Shown piece after piece: positions 11,803 through 22,977 of a DNA stretch of 64,000 nt. Location: assembly GCF_033958435.1 (NCBI RefSeq), contig NC_134145.1, forward strand, positions 41,195,501-41,259,500, in the 5' to 3' direction. The stretch comes from Carettochelys insculpta (lineage: Eukaryota > Chordata > Testudines > Carettochelyidae). The stretch's first letter is position 1. The number at the start of each line of letters is the position of its first letter. The position numbers and the translations under genes are program-made. The notes beneath the pieces are model-generated. The model saw nothing but the letters and a program-made list of their open reading frames with translations, made no database searches and was not told the origin of the DNA.

Positions 11803-12082
11803 ACATGGTTCGATCAGTTGTGTGCCCAGGGTGGTACCAGCCCCATAAAATTTCTGCAGCCCAGGGCCATTCTGGGATATCTCTTGAGGCTCCTAAAATT
11901 GATTTAAAGTAGTTCTGTTTCCACAGTCGGATCAATTTCTGTCCTTTTAAATTCAAATTTGCTGTTATGCTGCATTGGAGGGTTGGGGCAAGAAAATTGA
12001 CTTTTTGCAGTGAAGACAGTCACATTGTAAAATCAAGCTAAGTGCCTTAAAATTGACATCATGCCGTAGTGTAGACATAGCC

Positions 12083-15000
12083 TAATTAGTGAGGTCTGAG
12101 AGAAGGAATGGTGAAGGCAGTAATGCCTGTAAACAAGTCAAGCCTAATTGGGATACATTTTTCATTTCCAGACGCGTGCAGGGAGGGAAACAACAACAAA
12201 ACACTATTATGAATTTTGAGCATTCCTAAGTGAATTCCTAAATTCCCAAGTGAAGATATTAAAACCCTTAGGTTTTCATAATCACACTGACTATGCTGTA
12301 TTACTGAGTTGCTTTTTAAATTTATCCAGTATAATAATTCTATTTTATTTGTTTCTCAAAATATACAAGAGTTACAAATTCAAAAAGATGGTTCTGGCTT
12401 TTGAGTTTTTAATTTGGAAATCTTATGATTTATTTTACATTTAATTTTGGTGCCCTTAGATTTTAGAGGTTCAGGAGATTAAGAATTATGATTACAATTA
12501 TTTTACAGGCCATATACCATTCTTCATTTACTTTATTCATGAATGTAGATGAAAAATTTAACTGAGTCAACACTTAGGAACTGGAGCTAGAGTTGTCAGA
12601 ATGACTGAGTGTTTACCTGTTTCAGGTCACCAATTATAGCTACAAATGGATGCCATTAAAGTTTTGTTTGTGTTGTATTAAGTGAAAACCAAGGTGCATA
12701 GGACAAGTGATCTTTTGAGTTAGGTTTTAGAACAAGATTATTGTTCATGACTGAGCAGATGGTCATCTTTGTTGAAATAGAGAATTAAAATCACCAGATA
12801 GATTTTGGCAGATGTTCACTAGATTCATGCATAAATAAGCCTAATCCTCATCCTCTAATTTTCGAATCTGGGTTCTAAGGTGGAAGCAATATGTAATATC
12901 ATATTACAAAAGAACAGAATATTCCATAAGCAAAGAAAACAGTTTAAAAAAACAGTTATGAATCCATTTTGAAGTATAAAAAACAAGACATTGTATAATA
13001 TGTCAGATTCAGATAATATTACCATGTTAAAAAACAAGGGGATTTTGCTTTTCTATAGACAGCTGATGTTTTCAATTAGTTTGCCACTCTGATTTGGTTT
13101 TGCTTTGCAATATTACATAAATTCTGCAGTATATTTCTGAACAAGCCCTTCATTTGCAATGACTCCAATGTAAAAAGAACGCTGTCTTGTTTCCTGCTTC
13201 AGATTCATTGGAAGATATAAAGATTATATGAATCTTGCAATTACCTCTGAAAGAGCTGTAAAGCAAATGAGTTTTTATTACAGAGAAAAGCTGCAGTTCC
13301 GTAACTCCTGAACTTCAGGGTAAAGTGGTGAATATGTAGCACAGCTTCTCTATTGCTACTATTCCAGCATCTGACCTGAATGGAGGGGTTATGGTTTTAT
13401 TTTGTTGCTTACATTTTGTGTAAATAAACATTGCATACCTTCTGCTCTTGCCTGCTGCCACAGCAGCTGACCGCAGCTGTAATTAGATATGTCAGGAGTT
13501 TCCAGTCTGAAAATGCAGTTCTTGCAAAATCAAAGTTTTCAATTTGTTCATTGAGGAAATGAATATTAAATATTTAATTGGGAGTCTTTTTGCAAACTAA
13601 TTTAAATGTTCCTTTTTTGAAATGACCTGAAACATTTCATTTCAAATCATACTAACCTACATTTTACTGCACTGGTAGGTTACCTTACATCAGTTGTAGT
13701 TCCACTCGCTCCCTGGAAAACTGCACTGATAAAGTGATGCACTGATGTCATTTTGTTCAAGCTGTGAAGTTCATCATGGGAGTTACATGGTGCTTCATAC
13801 TCTGTAGAAGATGTTGTCCAGCCATGGAGCCTGTCCACAGGAAAGAAATTGGGTGAGAGGAGAGGAGAGAGAATTTGGTATCTGATCTGAAGCTCCCATC
13901 AAACTGTAGATTAGTGGTCATTTCTTATTGCCTCTTGGCCATCTCAGTGCAGCCCTGCACCCAGCCACTCAGCCAAGTTTCTCTTCTTGGATTCTTTAAT
14001 AACCTCTACATGGGATTTTCCAGTCCTAACATAAGAGCTCTCCTTCAGTATGGATTTATTAATTTAAAGTTCAAAACTAAACACAACTGTATTTCCTTTA
14101 AGTGAGTGTCCCAAACCCCGTGTGGTACTCAGACTCCCAGCTCTTCTGCATCACTGGAATTCCCCTAGTCTCGAAATTTTTTTTCCTTCAGGAGCCTCTC
14201 TCACTCTTTGTGCTCTGATTACCACCTCCTACGCTTCCTTCCTTCTTGCAGACACTTTTTTGCTCTTTATAGTAAATTCCCTGATCCCATACCATCATCC
14301 CAAGGCAGAGCTCATTCTGTAATCAGGGTTCACTGGACCCCAGGCATTCCAGTCTAATGCTTGGTTTTGCTCATGAATGTCTGAATTGAAATATTTAGGA
14401 GTTTTCATTCATTGGAAAATTTCAAAATTTTAACTTTTTATCCTGTTTTAGGAGTTAAAAACAATGAAATGACAGATTTCTGGAGGGAACATACAGACCT
14501 TTATTGCTGCCTGCTCACACAGATCACAGCAGAGCCAGTCAATTGCACTCCTTGAACTGGACCGTTGCTCAGAACTGGAAGTACAGTGCACTGCAGTACT
14601 GGCTTATACATGGCTGGTGAAAAGAATCCTTCTACTACATTCAGAGGGTGTAGAAGAATACTTGCATGTCACTTCTCTGTCCCTTAGTGGTTTAAACTGT
14701 GACGAGCCCTCCTTGATCACCACCAGATGGCAGAAATCTGATTCTTCAGGATACTCAGCACCTCTCCTGTGTGGTCTTTATTTTCAATTAATTCAGTAAG
14801 TGTTAAAGGTGTTCAGAACATCAGAAGAGGTACTCAGCTGCTTGCAACAACATGCTCTACACACATGGCACGTGTCTGGGTACATGTGTTTATTAGGCTC
14901 TGGATTACCATGTATGTGACTTGTTTCCTTAAAGTATGTTGGATTGTCAATGGGGTAGATTCTGTTCTGTGCAGTGTAGTGAAGCTCCACGTTGCTGCAC

Positions 15001-15815
15001 TGACTTAGGAACCCCACTTTTCCCATTTTAGTGCTGCCATTGGACATGCATTGGGATTACTCTTTAAATAGGAATTGCTGCAGAAGCAGGAGTTGTCCCA
15101 ATTCAGCAGCCGACCTCCCAATTCACTCCATTGCATAGATTCCAAACCATTGTGCAGAGTGCCTGTGGTGGGACCTTGGGAGGAGTGGCTAATGGGTCAC
15201 CCTTCCTTCTGTTTGTATGAAACCTGTGCATGGACCTCCAAGGCACAGTTTTGACCAATGTGATCATCTCAGTTACACTTTAGTGACCCTTAGAAACATG
15301 ATCTTGTATTGCAAAACAATGTCTGTTCTACTTTAATTGTCAAGGGGATTACCATATTTGAAAAAGAAATTTTTGGTTTAAATTCTTAGCATTAAAGTTT
15401 TTCACACATTTTATATTTAAGAAAGTTTGAAAGTCAGATGCAAACTTACAAATAGTCTTTTGGGGCCCAATGCTGGAGCATATGTGGGGAAACAAATGCA
15501 CTTAGCAAGAACATGTCTGAGATTATGGATTGTATGATTTTCAGAGGTTGCAATAATGTCCAGCTTCCATAGAGCTGTGGGTGTCCCACACATTTCTTTA
15601 GCAAATGAGACTTGACGGTGCTCAGCAGCTTACAGGAGGGACTCAACATCTGCACATACTGACTGGACCCTTGTAATGGGCAGACTGGTCACACTACTGC
15701 ATTCCATACTCTGGTGAAAGTTGTACATTATTATTAGTCAGTATTGCAGTTGTGTCTCGATAAACACCACTCAGATCGAGACCTGATTTTGTGCTCTGTG
15801 CTGTACAGATACATA
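12083..15815. other. AT-rich stretch without recognised genes
   Basis: Only short chance open frames occur on either strand. I recognise no repeat family, exon or RNA gene here. This is among the more unique-looking DNA of the window. Confidence 0.5.
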
Positions 15816-16739
15816 GGCTACTTGTACATTTGCATTGCTCTTTTGAAAAAGGAATGCAAATGAGGGAAATTGAAAATGCAAATCATAGAATCATAGAATA
15901 CTAGGACTGGAAGGGACCTCAAGAGGCCATTGAGTCCAGTCCTCTGCCCCAATGGCAGGACCAAGTACTGTCTAAACCATCCCTGATAGACATCTATCTA
16001 ACCTGGTCTTAAATATCTCCAGTGATGGAGATTCCACAACCTCCCTTGGCAATTTATTCCACTGTTTGACCACCCTGACAATTAGGAACTTTTTCCTAAT
16101 GTCCAACCTAAACCTCCTGTGCTGCAGTTTAAGCCCATTGCCTCTTGTTCTATCCTCAGAGGCAAAGAAGAACAAGTTTTCTCCCTCTTCCTTATGACAC
16201 CCTTTTAGATACTTGAAAACCGCTATCATGTCTCCCCTCAATCTTCTCTTTTCCAAACTGAACAAGCCCAATTCTTTCAGCCATTCCACATCGGTCACAT
16301 TCTCTAGATCTTTAATCATTGTTGTCGCTCTTTTCTGGACCCTCTCTAATTTCTCCACATCTTCTTGAACTGCAGTGCCCAGAACTGGACACAAATAAGG
16401 CACTGATTTACATATTTTATGCTTCATTTGCCTAATATCACTTCGAAGAGAGTCTTTCAAAAGAAAGAAAGCAGTGTAGACAGGACTATTTTGAAAATAA
16501 ACTCCATCTTCAAAAGAACCCTTCTTCCTGAAACAAATTAGGAAGAAGGGTTCTTTCGACAATTGGTTGATTTCAAAATAGCCCTGTCTACACTGCTTTC
16601 TTTCTTTCAAAAGAACCTCATCTGAAAAGAGATTACGCAAATGAAGCACATGATACGTAAATCAGCACCTCATTTACATTTCTGATCTCCCTCATTTGCA
16701 TTTCTCTTTTGAAAGAGGAATGCAAGTGTAGTTGAAGCC
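15816..16739. mobile_element. Harbinger-type MITE split by a CR1 insertion
   Basis: Left part 15816-15883 and right part 16393-16739 carry inverted words: ATTTGCATTGCTCTTTTGAAA near the left edge and TTTGAAAGAGGAATGCAAGTG near the right edge. The interior is a hairpin around 16540. Without the CR1 the two parts join into sequence like the related copy at 37112-37480. No clean 3-bp duplication remains. Confidence 0.7.
15884..16392 (-). mobile_element. CR1 LINE 3' fragment inserted in a MITE
   Basis: On the minus strand the 3' end is marked by repeated ATTCTATGATT. Upstream of it is the C-terminal end of the RT protein in one open frame (VEKLERVQKRATTMIKDLENV ..., ..., [19 protein letters not shown]). 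The direct repeat AAAT at 15880-15883 and 16393-16396 may be the target duplication. The reading frame is intact over about 140 codons but is only the RT tail. Confidence 0.85.
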
Positions 16740-16856
16740 CTTGAAAGTGACAATTTCTGCTCCCCAAAGCCTGCATTAATGTATTCTGGTAGGCTTGAGG
16801 TCTATATCAAAGGAGAACAATCAATTGAACAGGAAGCTGTCACCCATTATCTCAGA

Positions 16857-18545
16857 AAAAAAAGCAGTCAAGTAGCACTTTTAAGACTAACAAAATAATC
16901 GATTAGGTGAGCTTTCATGTGACAGACCCACTTCTTCAGACCATAGCCATAACAGAGCAGACTCAATATTTGAGGCACAGAAAACCAAAAACAGTAATCA
17001 AGGTGGACAAATCAGAAAAAAAATTATCAAGGTGAGCAAATCAGAGAGTAGAGGGGCAGAAGGGGGGGAAGTCAAGAAATAGATTAAGCCAAGTATGCAA
17101 ATGAACCTCTATAGTGACTCAGAAAATCCCCATCCCAGTTCAAACCATGTATTAATGTGTCGAATTTGAATATAAAAGAGAGTTTGGCAGCCTGCTTTTC
17201 AAGAGTGTTGTGAAAATTCCTCTTCAGTAACACACAAACTCTTAAGTCATTAACAGAATGGCCCACTCCATTAAAATGTTGGCTAACAGGTTTGTGGATC
17301 AGGAGTATTTTTATGTCTGTTTTGTGCCCATTAACTCTCTGTCTAAGGGAGTTTGAATTTTGTCCAATATACAAAGCATCTGGGCATTGTTGGCACATGA
17401 TGGTATATATAATGTTAGTCGAAGAACATGAGAATGTGCCCATGATTCTGTGAATAACCTGGTTAGGTCCAGTGATGGTATCTCTAGGATAGATATGTGG
17501 ACAAAGCTGGCAGCGGGCTTTGTTGCAAGCAAAAGTTCCAGGACTGGTGTTCCTGTGGTATAGACTGCGGCTGTTACAGAGAATCCTCATAAGGTTGGGA
17601 GGTTGTCTGTAGGAGAGAACAGGCCTGTCACCTAGGGCCTTCTAGAGTGTGGCATCCTGATTAAGGATAGGTTTTAGGTCTTTAATAACTCGTTGCGGTG
17701 GTTTGAGTTGGGGGCTGTAGGTGATGACCAGTGGTGTTCTGTTCTTGGCTTTTTTGGGCCTATCTTGGAGTAGCAGGTCTCTTGGCATTCGTCTGGCCCT
17801 GTCGATTTTTTTTTTTTATTTCTCCTGGTGGGTAATTCAGGTTTATGAATATTTGGTAAAGACCTTGTAGTTTTTGGTCTCTGTCAGTAGGATCAGAGCA
17901 AATGCGATTGTACCTAAGGGCTTGACTGTAAACAATGGATCTAGTTATGTGTGCAGGATGGAAGCTAGAAGCGTGTAGGTAAGTATAGTGATCAGTGGGT
18001 TTCCAGTAGAGTGTGGTACCGATCAGGCCATCCTTGATTTGTACTGTAGTGTCCAGAAAATGTATCTCTCGCGTGGAGTAATCGAGGCATAAGTTGATGG
18101 TGGGGTGCACATTGTTAAAGTCTCTGTGGAATTCTTCTAGAGTCTGTATACCATGAGTCCAAATCATAAAGATTTCATCAATGTATCTTGAGTAGAGGAG
18201 GGATAATAGGGGACGAGAGCTGAGGAATCGTTGTTCCAGGTCAGCTGTAAATATATTAGCATATTGTGGGGCCATGCGGGTGTCCATAGCAGTTCTACTA
18301 ATCTGGAGGTATAGAATGTCCCCAGACTGGAAATAATTGTGGGTGAGAACAAAGTTACAGAGGTCAGACACGAGATTGGCTGTGGTGACATCAGGCATGG
18401 TATTCCTGACTGCTTGTAATCCGTCTTTGTGTGGAATATTAGTGTACAGAGCCTCTACATCCATTATTTTGTTAGTCTTTAAAGTGCTACTTGACTGCTT
18501 TTTTGTTTTGATAGCATATAGACTAGCACGGCTTCCTCTCTGTTA
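16857..18545 (-). mobile_element. Penelope-like element, 5'-truncated, with inverted terminal piece
   Basis: On the minus strand the order is RT, linker, GIY-YIG endonuclease and a 3' terminal repeat at 16857-16945. At the other end, directly after the truncation at 18464, lies a terminal-repeat piece in opposite orientation (18465-18545, TTTGTTAGTCTTTAAAGTGC through GCACGGCTTCCTCTCTGTTAC). This layout is characteristic of Penelope copies. Terminal words match those at 9639, 45293 and 45893. Confidence 0.85.
17084..18464 (-). pseudogene. Penelope-type reverse transcriptase with GIY-YIG endonuclease, broken
   Basis: The RT part (17760-18464) begins MDVEALYTNIPH, a core Penelope RT motif. It shows the block-B-like RMAPQYANIF and a catalytic box YIDE where the family has YIDD, so the active site is mutated. 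The GIY-YIG part (17084-17590) has ALYIGQNSNSLRQRVNGHK and the C-terminal H-rich VSQHFNG-HS segment. The two halves are out of frame with each other: a run of about 12 T bases near 17805 (A on the coding strand) shifts the frame, and an in-frame TAG lies near 17645 in the linker. The N-terminal RT segments are missing. Family function is target-primed reverse transcription. This copy cannot encode a working enzyme. Confidence 0.85.
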
Positions 18546-20311
18546 CTTTATCTTAGAAGTGATTCTTGTAGTTAAAAACTCACTTCTCAGATACTTTTCT
18601 GTTGAGCAAAGGCAACAAAGGTTTCTTGTATTTCAGGCTTTCATACTGATCATCTGAGTGTAATTTTTTTCTGAAGGTTATTTATTTTCTTTGTTTTTGA
18701 TAATAAGGAGATGTACCATGTCAAATTTGTATTATTTACTCTTTTAGGAGCTGTTGCCACTACAGTAGAGAAACTGAGACTATAATAATAAGAAACAGAA
18801 TGATAGACCTAGTTTCGGCCACAAGAAGGCAGTACTGTTTCAAATATGAAGTCATTGCCCTACATAGATTTGTATTTGCTGACTTAAAAAGGACCATTCA
18901 TGCCATCTCGCTTACATAACACTTGTTTACAACTATAGCACAGGGTGCTTAGGTAAATTTTTCATAGAAAGATAAAAACAAATTAGTGATGGCTGCAGGC
19001 TTTGCTTTTATTCTCCTTTTAACAAGTGCCACAGAATGGGTTCTAGCTACTATCACTGATCTAGCTCCAGAGGCACTGTACTGCTGGATTCCACCTAAAA
19101 GCTCTAAAGAGATGAGAATGAGCATATTGTAGCTGAGGAGCATGTTGCAGACTTGTTTTTTTCTTTCATGTCTTCAGTTTCTGGGTGACAATCTGGAGAC
19201 CATTAACCAGTGTCTGGCAACTACTTTTGTTGATTAGCTCTCCTGTTAATCATTACTATCACTTTCAGGCAACGGAGAGGCAGCAGATGCAGGATGCTGC
19301 TGGAGCATTGCTTGGCTAGTATAAAATTTGTGTAGCATACAAAAGGCACCAGAGCGGTCAGATCAAATGATATTCAATTCTCTAGTGTAAACATTAGCTC
19401 TGTGTCATTCTCAGTTCTGGTGCACTGGTTGTTTGTCCACATTATGAAATAGTAATTATCTGCTAAATAATCAGAAAAATAAACCCAGCAGAACAGAACA
19501 TTTATTCAGCAAAAGCTCAGAGGTATTAAATGGCAACCCATACAATCGTCTTCACAAATGTGTCCTTCACAAATGTGAATACAAGCACACATGAATGCAT
19601 GCACATCCATACATACAACACTAGAAAGGTCTATAGAAATTCTATTTCAGGAACATAAATAATAATAATGCAAAAACTATTCAAGTCTGACTGCTGCAGA
19701 ATTCTTAAAATAATCTTATTTGCACAGGTTTTCACACTTACAGAAGAAATGACTATATCTGCTAGCAGTTTGTCCCTTTTACGCCATATGTCACTCAGGA
19801 TACTAGTATGCAGCTGGCAGTTAAATAGGCTTAAAAACTGATGACATACTGTACCAAAGGTCTGCTTGTGTACTGTAACAAACTTATCATTTATCTGCTA
19901 ATCAGGATGGACCAATTCAGTGTGTATCCTTCCTGTTTCTATTTCTACAAATAAAAATAGAAGCACTCACATGATTTTCCAAGTTATAGCAATATTTGTA
20001 CCCATGCCAGAGAAAATTCTTCTTCAAATGAATATTCTGCTCACTATTGATAGGTGAGGAGAAATTTAATCCCGTTTAACTAGGGGGTATATCTGCTGCT
20101 TGATATATACCTGAATACGTAACTTCTATTAACTTTAAAGGGTTATGTACTCTGTGAACATCAAAGTTGACTATATCCTTTAGAATCAAATTGTGCCCTT
20201 AGATGTGCATGCACAGCTCCCATTGATGTTAATGGAAGCTTGCAGTAGTGTGCTTTAATAGTAGCCATCAGCACTGAATTTGTATCACTAACGGAAAAGT
20301 CCCAAACAATG
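18546..20311. other. AT-rich stretch without recognised genes
   Basis: No open frame or repeat signature I can name. Short chance frames only. Confidence 0.5.
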
Positions 20312-20835
20312 TGGTCATGTCTACACTAGGAAGTCCTTTCGAAAGAAGGAGCCCTTTTGAAATATCCCACAGAACGTCTACACACAAAATACGTTATTTC
20401 GAAAGGAATTTCGAAAGAATGTGGCCCATCTTTCAAATTTGCTCTTCCATTCCCATTGGAGGAAGAGCATCCCCTTTCAAAACTCTTTAAAAATAAAATG
20501 TGTACAGATGCTCCGTGGGCTGCTCTTTCAAAAGAGGAGGGGGGGATCCTCCATGGTGCCAGGCAACTGGATAGAGACACTCCTGCCAGCACAAGTGGGA
20601 CTTTATGGTCTCTGTGTCCAGATGTATTTAAAGACACAGGGACCCAGAAACCCCATGGCAGGAAGCTGAGAGCACGAGCCTGCTCCAACATGCCCTCCAG
20701 TTGACAGCACAGCTCCCTGATGCACCTCACCAGTGGCATGGCCAGCAGCCAGGAGCCCTGTGCCCCCCAGAAGCCACCCTCTAAGCTCCCCAAGGGCTTC
20801 CAGGAGCCCAGCTAGGGCCCCCAAAACAGGCTTCA

Positions 20836-21860
20836 TCAGGAACCAAGGCCAAACTAAAGGACTTATGTGAGGGGATGAGGAGGTCCTTCTCCATATGTCT
20901 GGCTGGTGCTGTAACACAGAGGCAGCCATCCACCTGTTGACTGGCCTGCACAACAGATCAGGTCAGATCCAAAGGAAAGGCACTCTGGCAGGTTTGGGAT
21001 GTGACCGACTGTTCAGGGCAGTGCCCACCAGCTGCCCACACTTCAAGGAGGTGGACCAACTCCTCAGGCCAAAGGAGGCAGACCCCCCCAGTTGTGATCC
21101 TTAACAGCATCGGGCCAGAGCCTGAAGCGGAGGACATGTCAGAACTCTTGGGTGTCAGCATCCCCCGGCAGAAGGGCCAGGAGAGCAAGCCAGTGAGCGA
21201 TGACAAGGGCTCAGTGATGAGACCCTCAACACTGCCATGTCTTCCGAGTCATCCATCTGGGCTCCCTCTACCTGGGCCTCACCCAAGTTCCTGGAGGAGA
21301 CCTCAGGTGGTCCCGGGCATTTCAGACACCCCAGCACATTTGTGTGGGGGTGCCTGCCTCTGCCACAGCCAGCAGTGGGCTGCTCACATGGCTGCTGGCC
21401 CCAGTCTGGATGCACCCTGGACAGACACATTCCCTGGGCAACACAGGGAGCTGCAGATGGCACTCAGCATCCACTCCCATGAACAGCACCACAGGCTTCA
21501 TGGCTGGGGAGGGAGTGGGTGATGGGGTGCTTGACCGAACCTGGTATGTGCCCCATCCATGCAGAGGGTCCTCAGTGCCTGGGATCCCACAGGGCCCCCA
21601 AGTCACCAGACAGGAGGTCAGGGTGGACACAGGGGCAGTACTGATGGGCCATCCCTCTTTCCCCTTCTGTCTCGTCTCCACAGCTCCGCCATCTAGGGGC
21701 TGGGCAATCCCCATCAATGGGTAGGGAGTCCTGCAGCAGCCAGCGAGGGGGATGGGGCACCCTCACCTTCTGCGCCTATGTGAGGCAGGAGCAGGGCCAT
21801 GCGCCAGCACCATCAGGAGGAGGAGGCTGCCACCCCCATCACAGCCCCTGCCCACTATGT
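20836..21860 (+). pseudogene. Decayed Harbinger Myb/SANT-like DNA-binding protein gene
   Basis: Broken frames line up with the protein at 59566. GDEEVLLHMSGWCCNTEAAIHLLTGL matches the segment SEEEVLQVVGSKRRNADAFARLADGL, and VPTSCPHFKEVDQLL matches APVTCPFYRELRDIL. A serine-rich linker follows (SSESSIWAPS near 21240). The second-exon start PPSRGWAIP appears near 21690 after a CCACAG acceptor. Stops and frameshifts are present throughout. Confidence 0.6.
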
Positions 21861-22005
21861 TGTGCATAGTTTTCCCCTGTTCTCCCCTTCATATAACCCC
21901 ATTGTTTGGTTTGTACTCTAAGAAACAGTTCCATGATATAGTTCAACAGTTTATTTTCAACCACCCTGATGTCCTGCTTGATTGTTGGGGCAGTGGTGAG
22001 GGGTG

Positions 22006-22859
22006 AATCCCCATCAATCAGCATTGACAACTATACATTAGAGGTTGTCCATGAGTTCGTTTACCTAGGGTCCACCATCACTGACACCCTGTCGTTGGAC
22101 ACTGAGCTAAATAGGAGGATCGGAAAAGCAGCCACAACTCTGTCCAGACTCAGCAAGAGAGTGTGGAATAACAACAAGCTGTACACTCACACCAAAATGC
22201 AAGTCTACAGAGCCTGCATCCTCAGCACCCTCCTTTATGGCAGCGAGACTTGCACCCTGTATGCCCGCCAGGAAAAGAGGCTGAATGTCTTCCACTTGCG
22301 CTGCCTCAGGCGCATCCTTGGAATATCATGGAAGGACAGAGTGACCAACACCACCATCCTTGAGCAAGCTGGAATCCCAACCATGCACACCCTCCTCAGG
22401 CAGCGGCGGCTCTGCTGGCTTGGCCACGTCCACAGGATGAACGATGGAAGGATTCCAAAAGACATCCTGTATGGTGAGCTAGCCTCTGGCAAAAGACCTC
22501 CCGGACGCCCCCACTTGCGTTACAAAGATGTCTGCAAGAGAGACCTCAGAGAGGTAGACATCGAGCTGGACAACTGGGAAGATCTAGCAGACGACCGCAG
22601 CAGATGGAGGCAGGGGTTACCCAAAGGCCTTCAGAAGGGCGAGTTGAAGATCAGACAGCTAGCAGAGGAGAAGCGAGCACACAGAAAGCACAATAAGGAC
22701 TTGCCAGACACCCACTACATCTGCAAGAGATGCAGCAAGGACTGTCACTCTTGTGTGGGTCTTCATAGTCACAATAGACACTGTAAATGAAGTCCTCAAT
22801 TGAAACTTTAAAGGGCGCGATCCATAGTCTATGTAGACTGAAGGATGCCTACTACTACT
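22006..22859 (+). mobile_element. Non-LTR retrotransposon 3' fragment with 11-bp target duplication
   Basis: The insert is flanked by GGTGAGGGGTG at 21995-22005 and 22860-22870. Its 3' tail ends GAAGGATGCC followed by a short (TAC)n run, and the 5' end is truncated inside the RT gene. The precise duplication inside a Harbinger relic dates this LINE insertion after the Harbinger one. Confidence 0.85.
22008..22790 (+). CDS. C-terminal part of a LINE reverse transcriptase protein (fragment)
   Basis: An uninterrupted frame of about 260 codons encodes the region downstream of the RT catalytic box: thumb-like segments (EFVYLGSTIT, LLYGSETCTLY, RCLRRILGI, RLCWLGHVHRM), a PPGRP linker and a C-terminal zinc-knuckle-like motif with C-x2-C near YICKRCSKDC and a trailing H-x3-H-C. 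These are typical of RTE-like and related endonuclease-type LINEs; the exact clade is uncertain. The RT palm and endonuclease are absent through 5' truncation, so it is not functional despite the open frame. The apparent start upstream lies in flanking Harbinger DNA. Confidence 0.75.
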   Translation, partial: SPSISIDNYTLEVVHEFVYLGSTITDTLSLDTELNRRIGKAATTLSRLSKRVWNNNKLYTHTKMQVYRACILSTLLYGSETCTLYARQEKRLNVFHLRCLRRILGISWKDRVTNTTILEQAGIPTMHTLLRQRRLCWLGHVHRMNDGRIPKDILYGELASGKRPPGRPHLRYKDVCKRDLREVDIELDNWEDLADDRSRWRQGLPKGLQKGELKIRQLAEEKRAHRKHNKDLPDTHYICKRCSKDCHSCVGLHSHNRHCK

Positions 22860-22977
22860 GGTGAGGGGTGTTTGTTGTGGGGGTGAGTGGTGATGGGGTG
22901 AGTATGTGGGTGGCCATGGTGGATGGTGCTTAGTGGAGGGTGAATGGGGCCCCCAAGTTAAGGCCTCTCTAAGGGCG

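Larger units (their letters stand above)
10195..12082. mobile_element. Non-autonomous DNA transposon, 1.9 kb
   Basis: The termini GGCTATGTCTACACTG and GTGTAGACATAGCC are inverted repeats. The subterminal parts are rich in AAGTTGACTTT and AAATTGAC words. No transposase frame is visible. Flanks (CGA and TAA) do not form a clean duplication, so the target site has decayed or the ends are composite. It carries a separate SINE-like insertion at 11390-11802. Confidence 0.6.

Noticed and set aside
15972..16649. A 225-codon minus-strand frame as one gene
   Set aside because: Only the central ~140 codons are CR1 RT tail. The rest reads into the surrounding MITE hairpin.
22008..22790. The ~260-codon open frame as a possible host gene
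   Set aside because: It is bracketed by a target duplication, has the order of a LINE RT C-terminus and ends in a LINE tail. It is a retrotransposon fragment.
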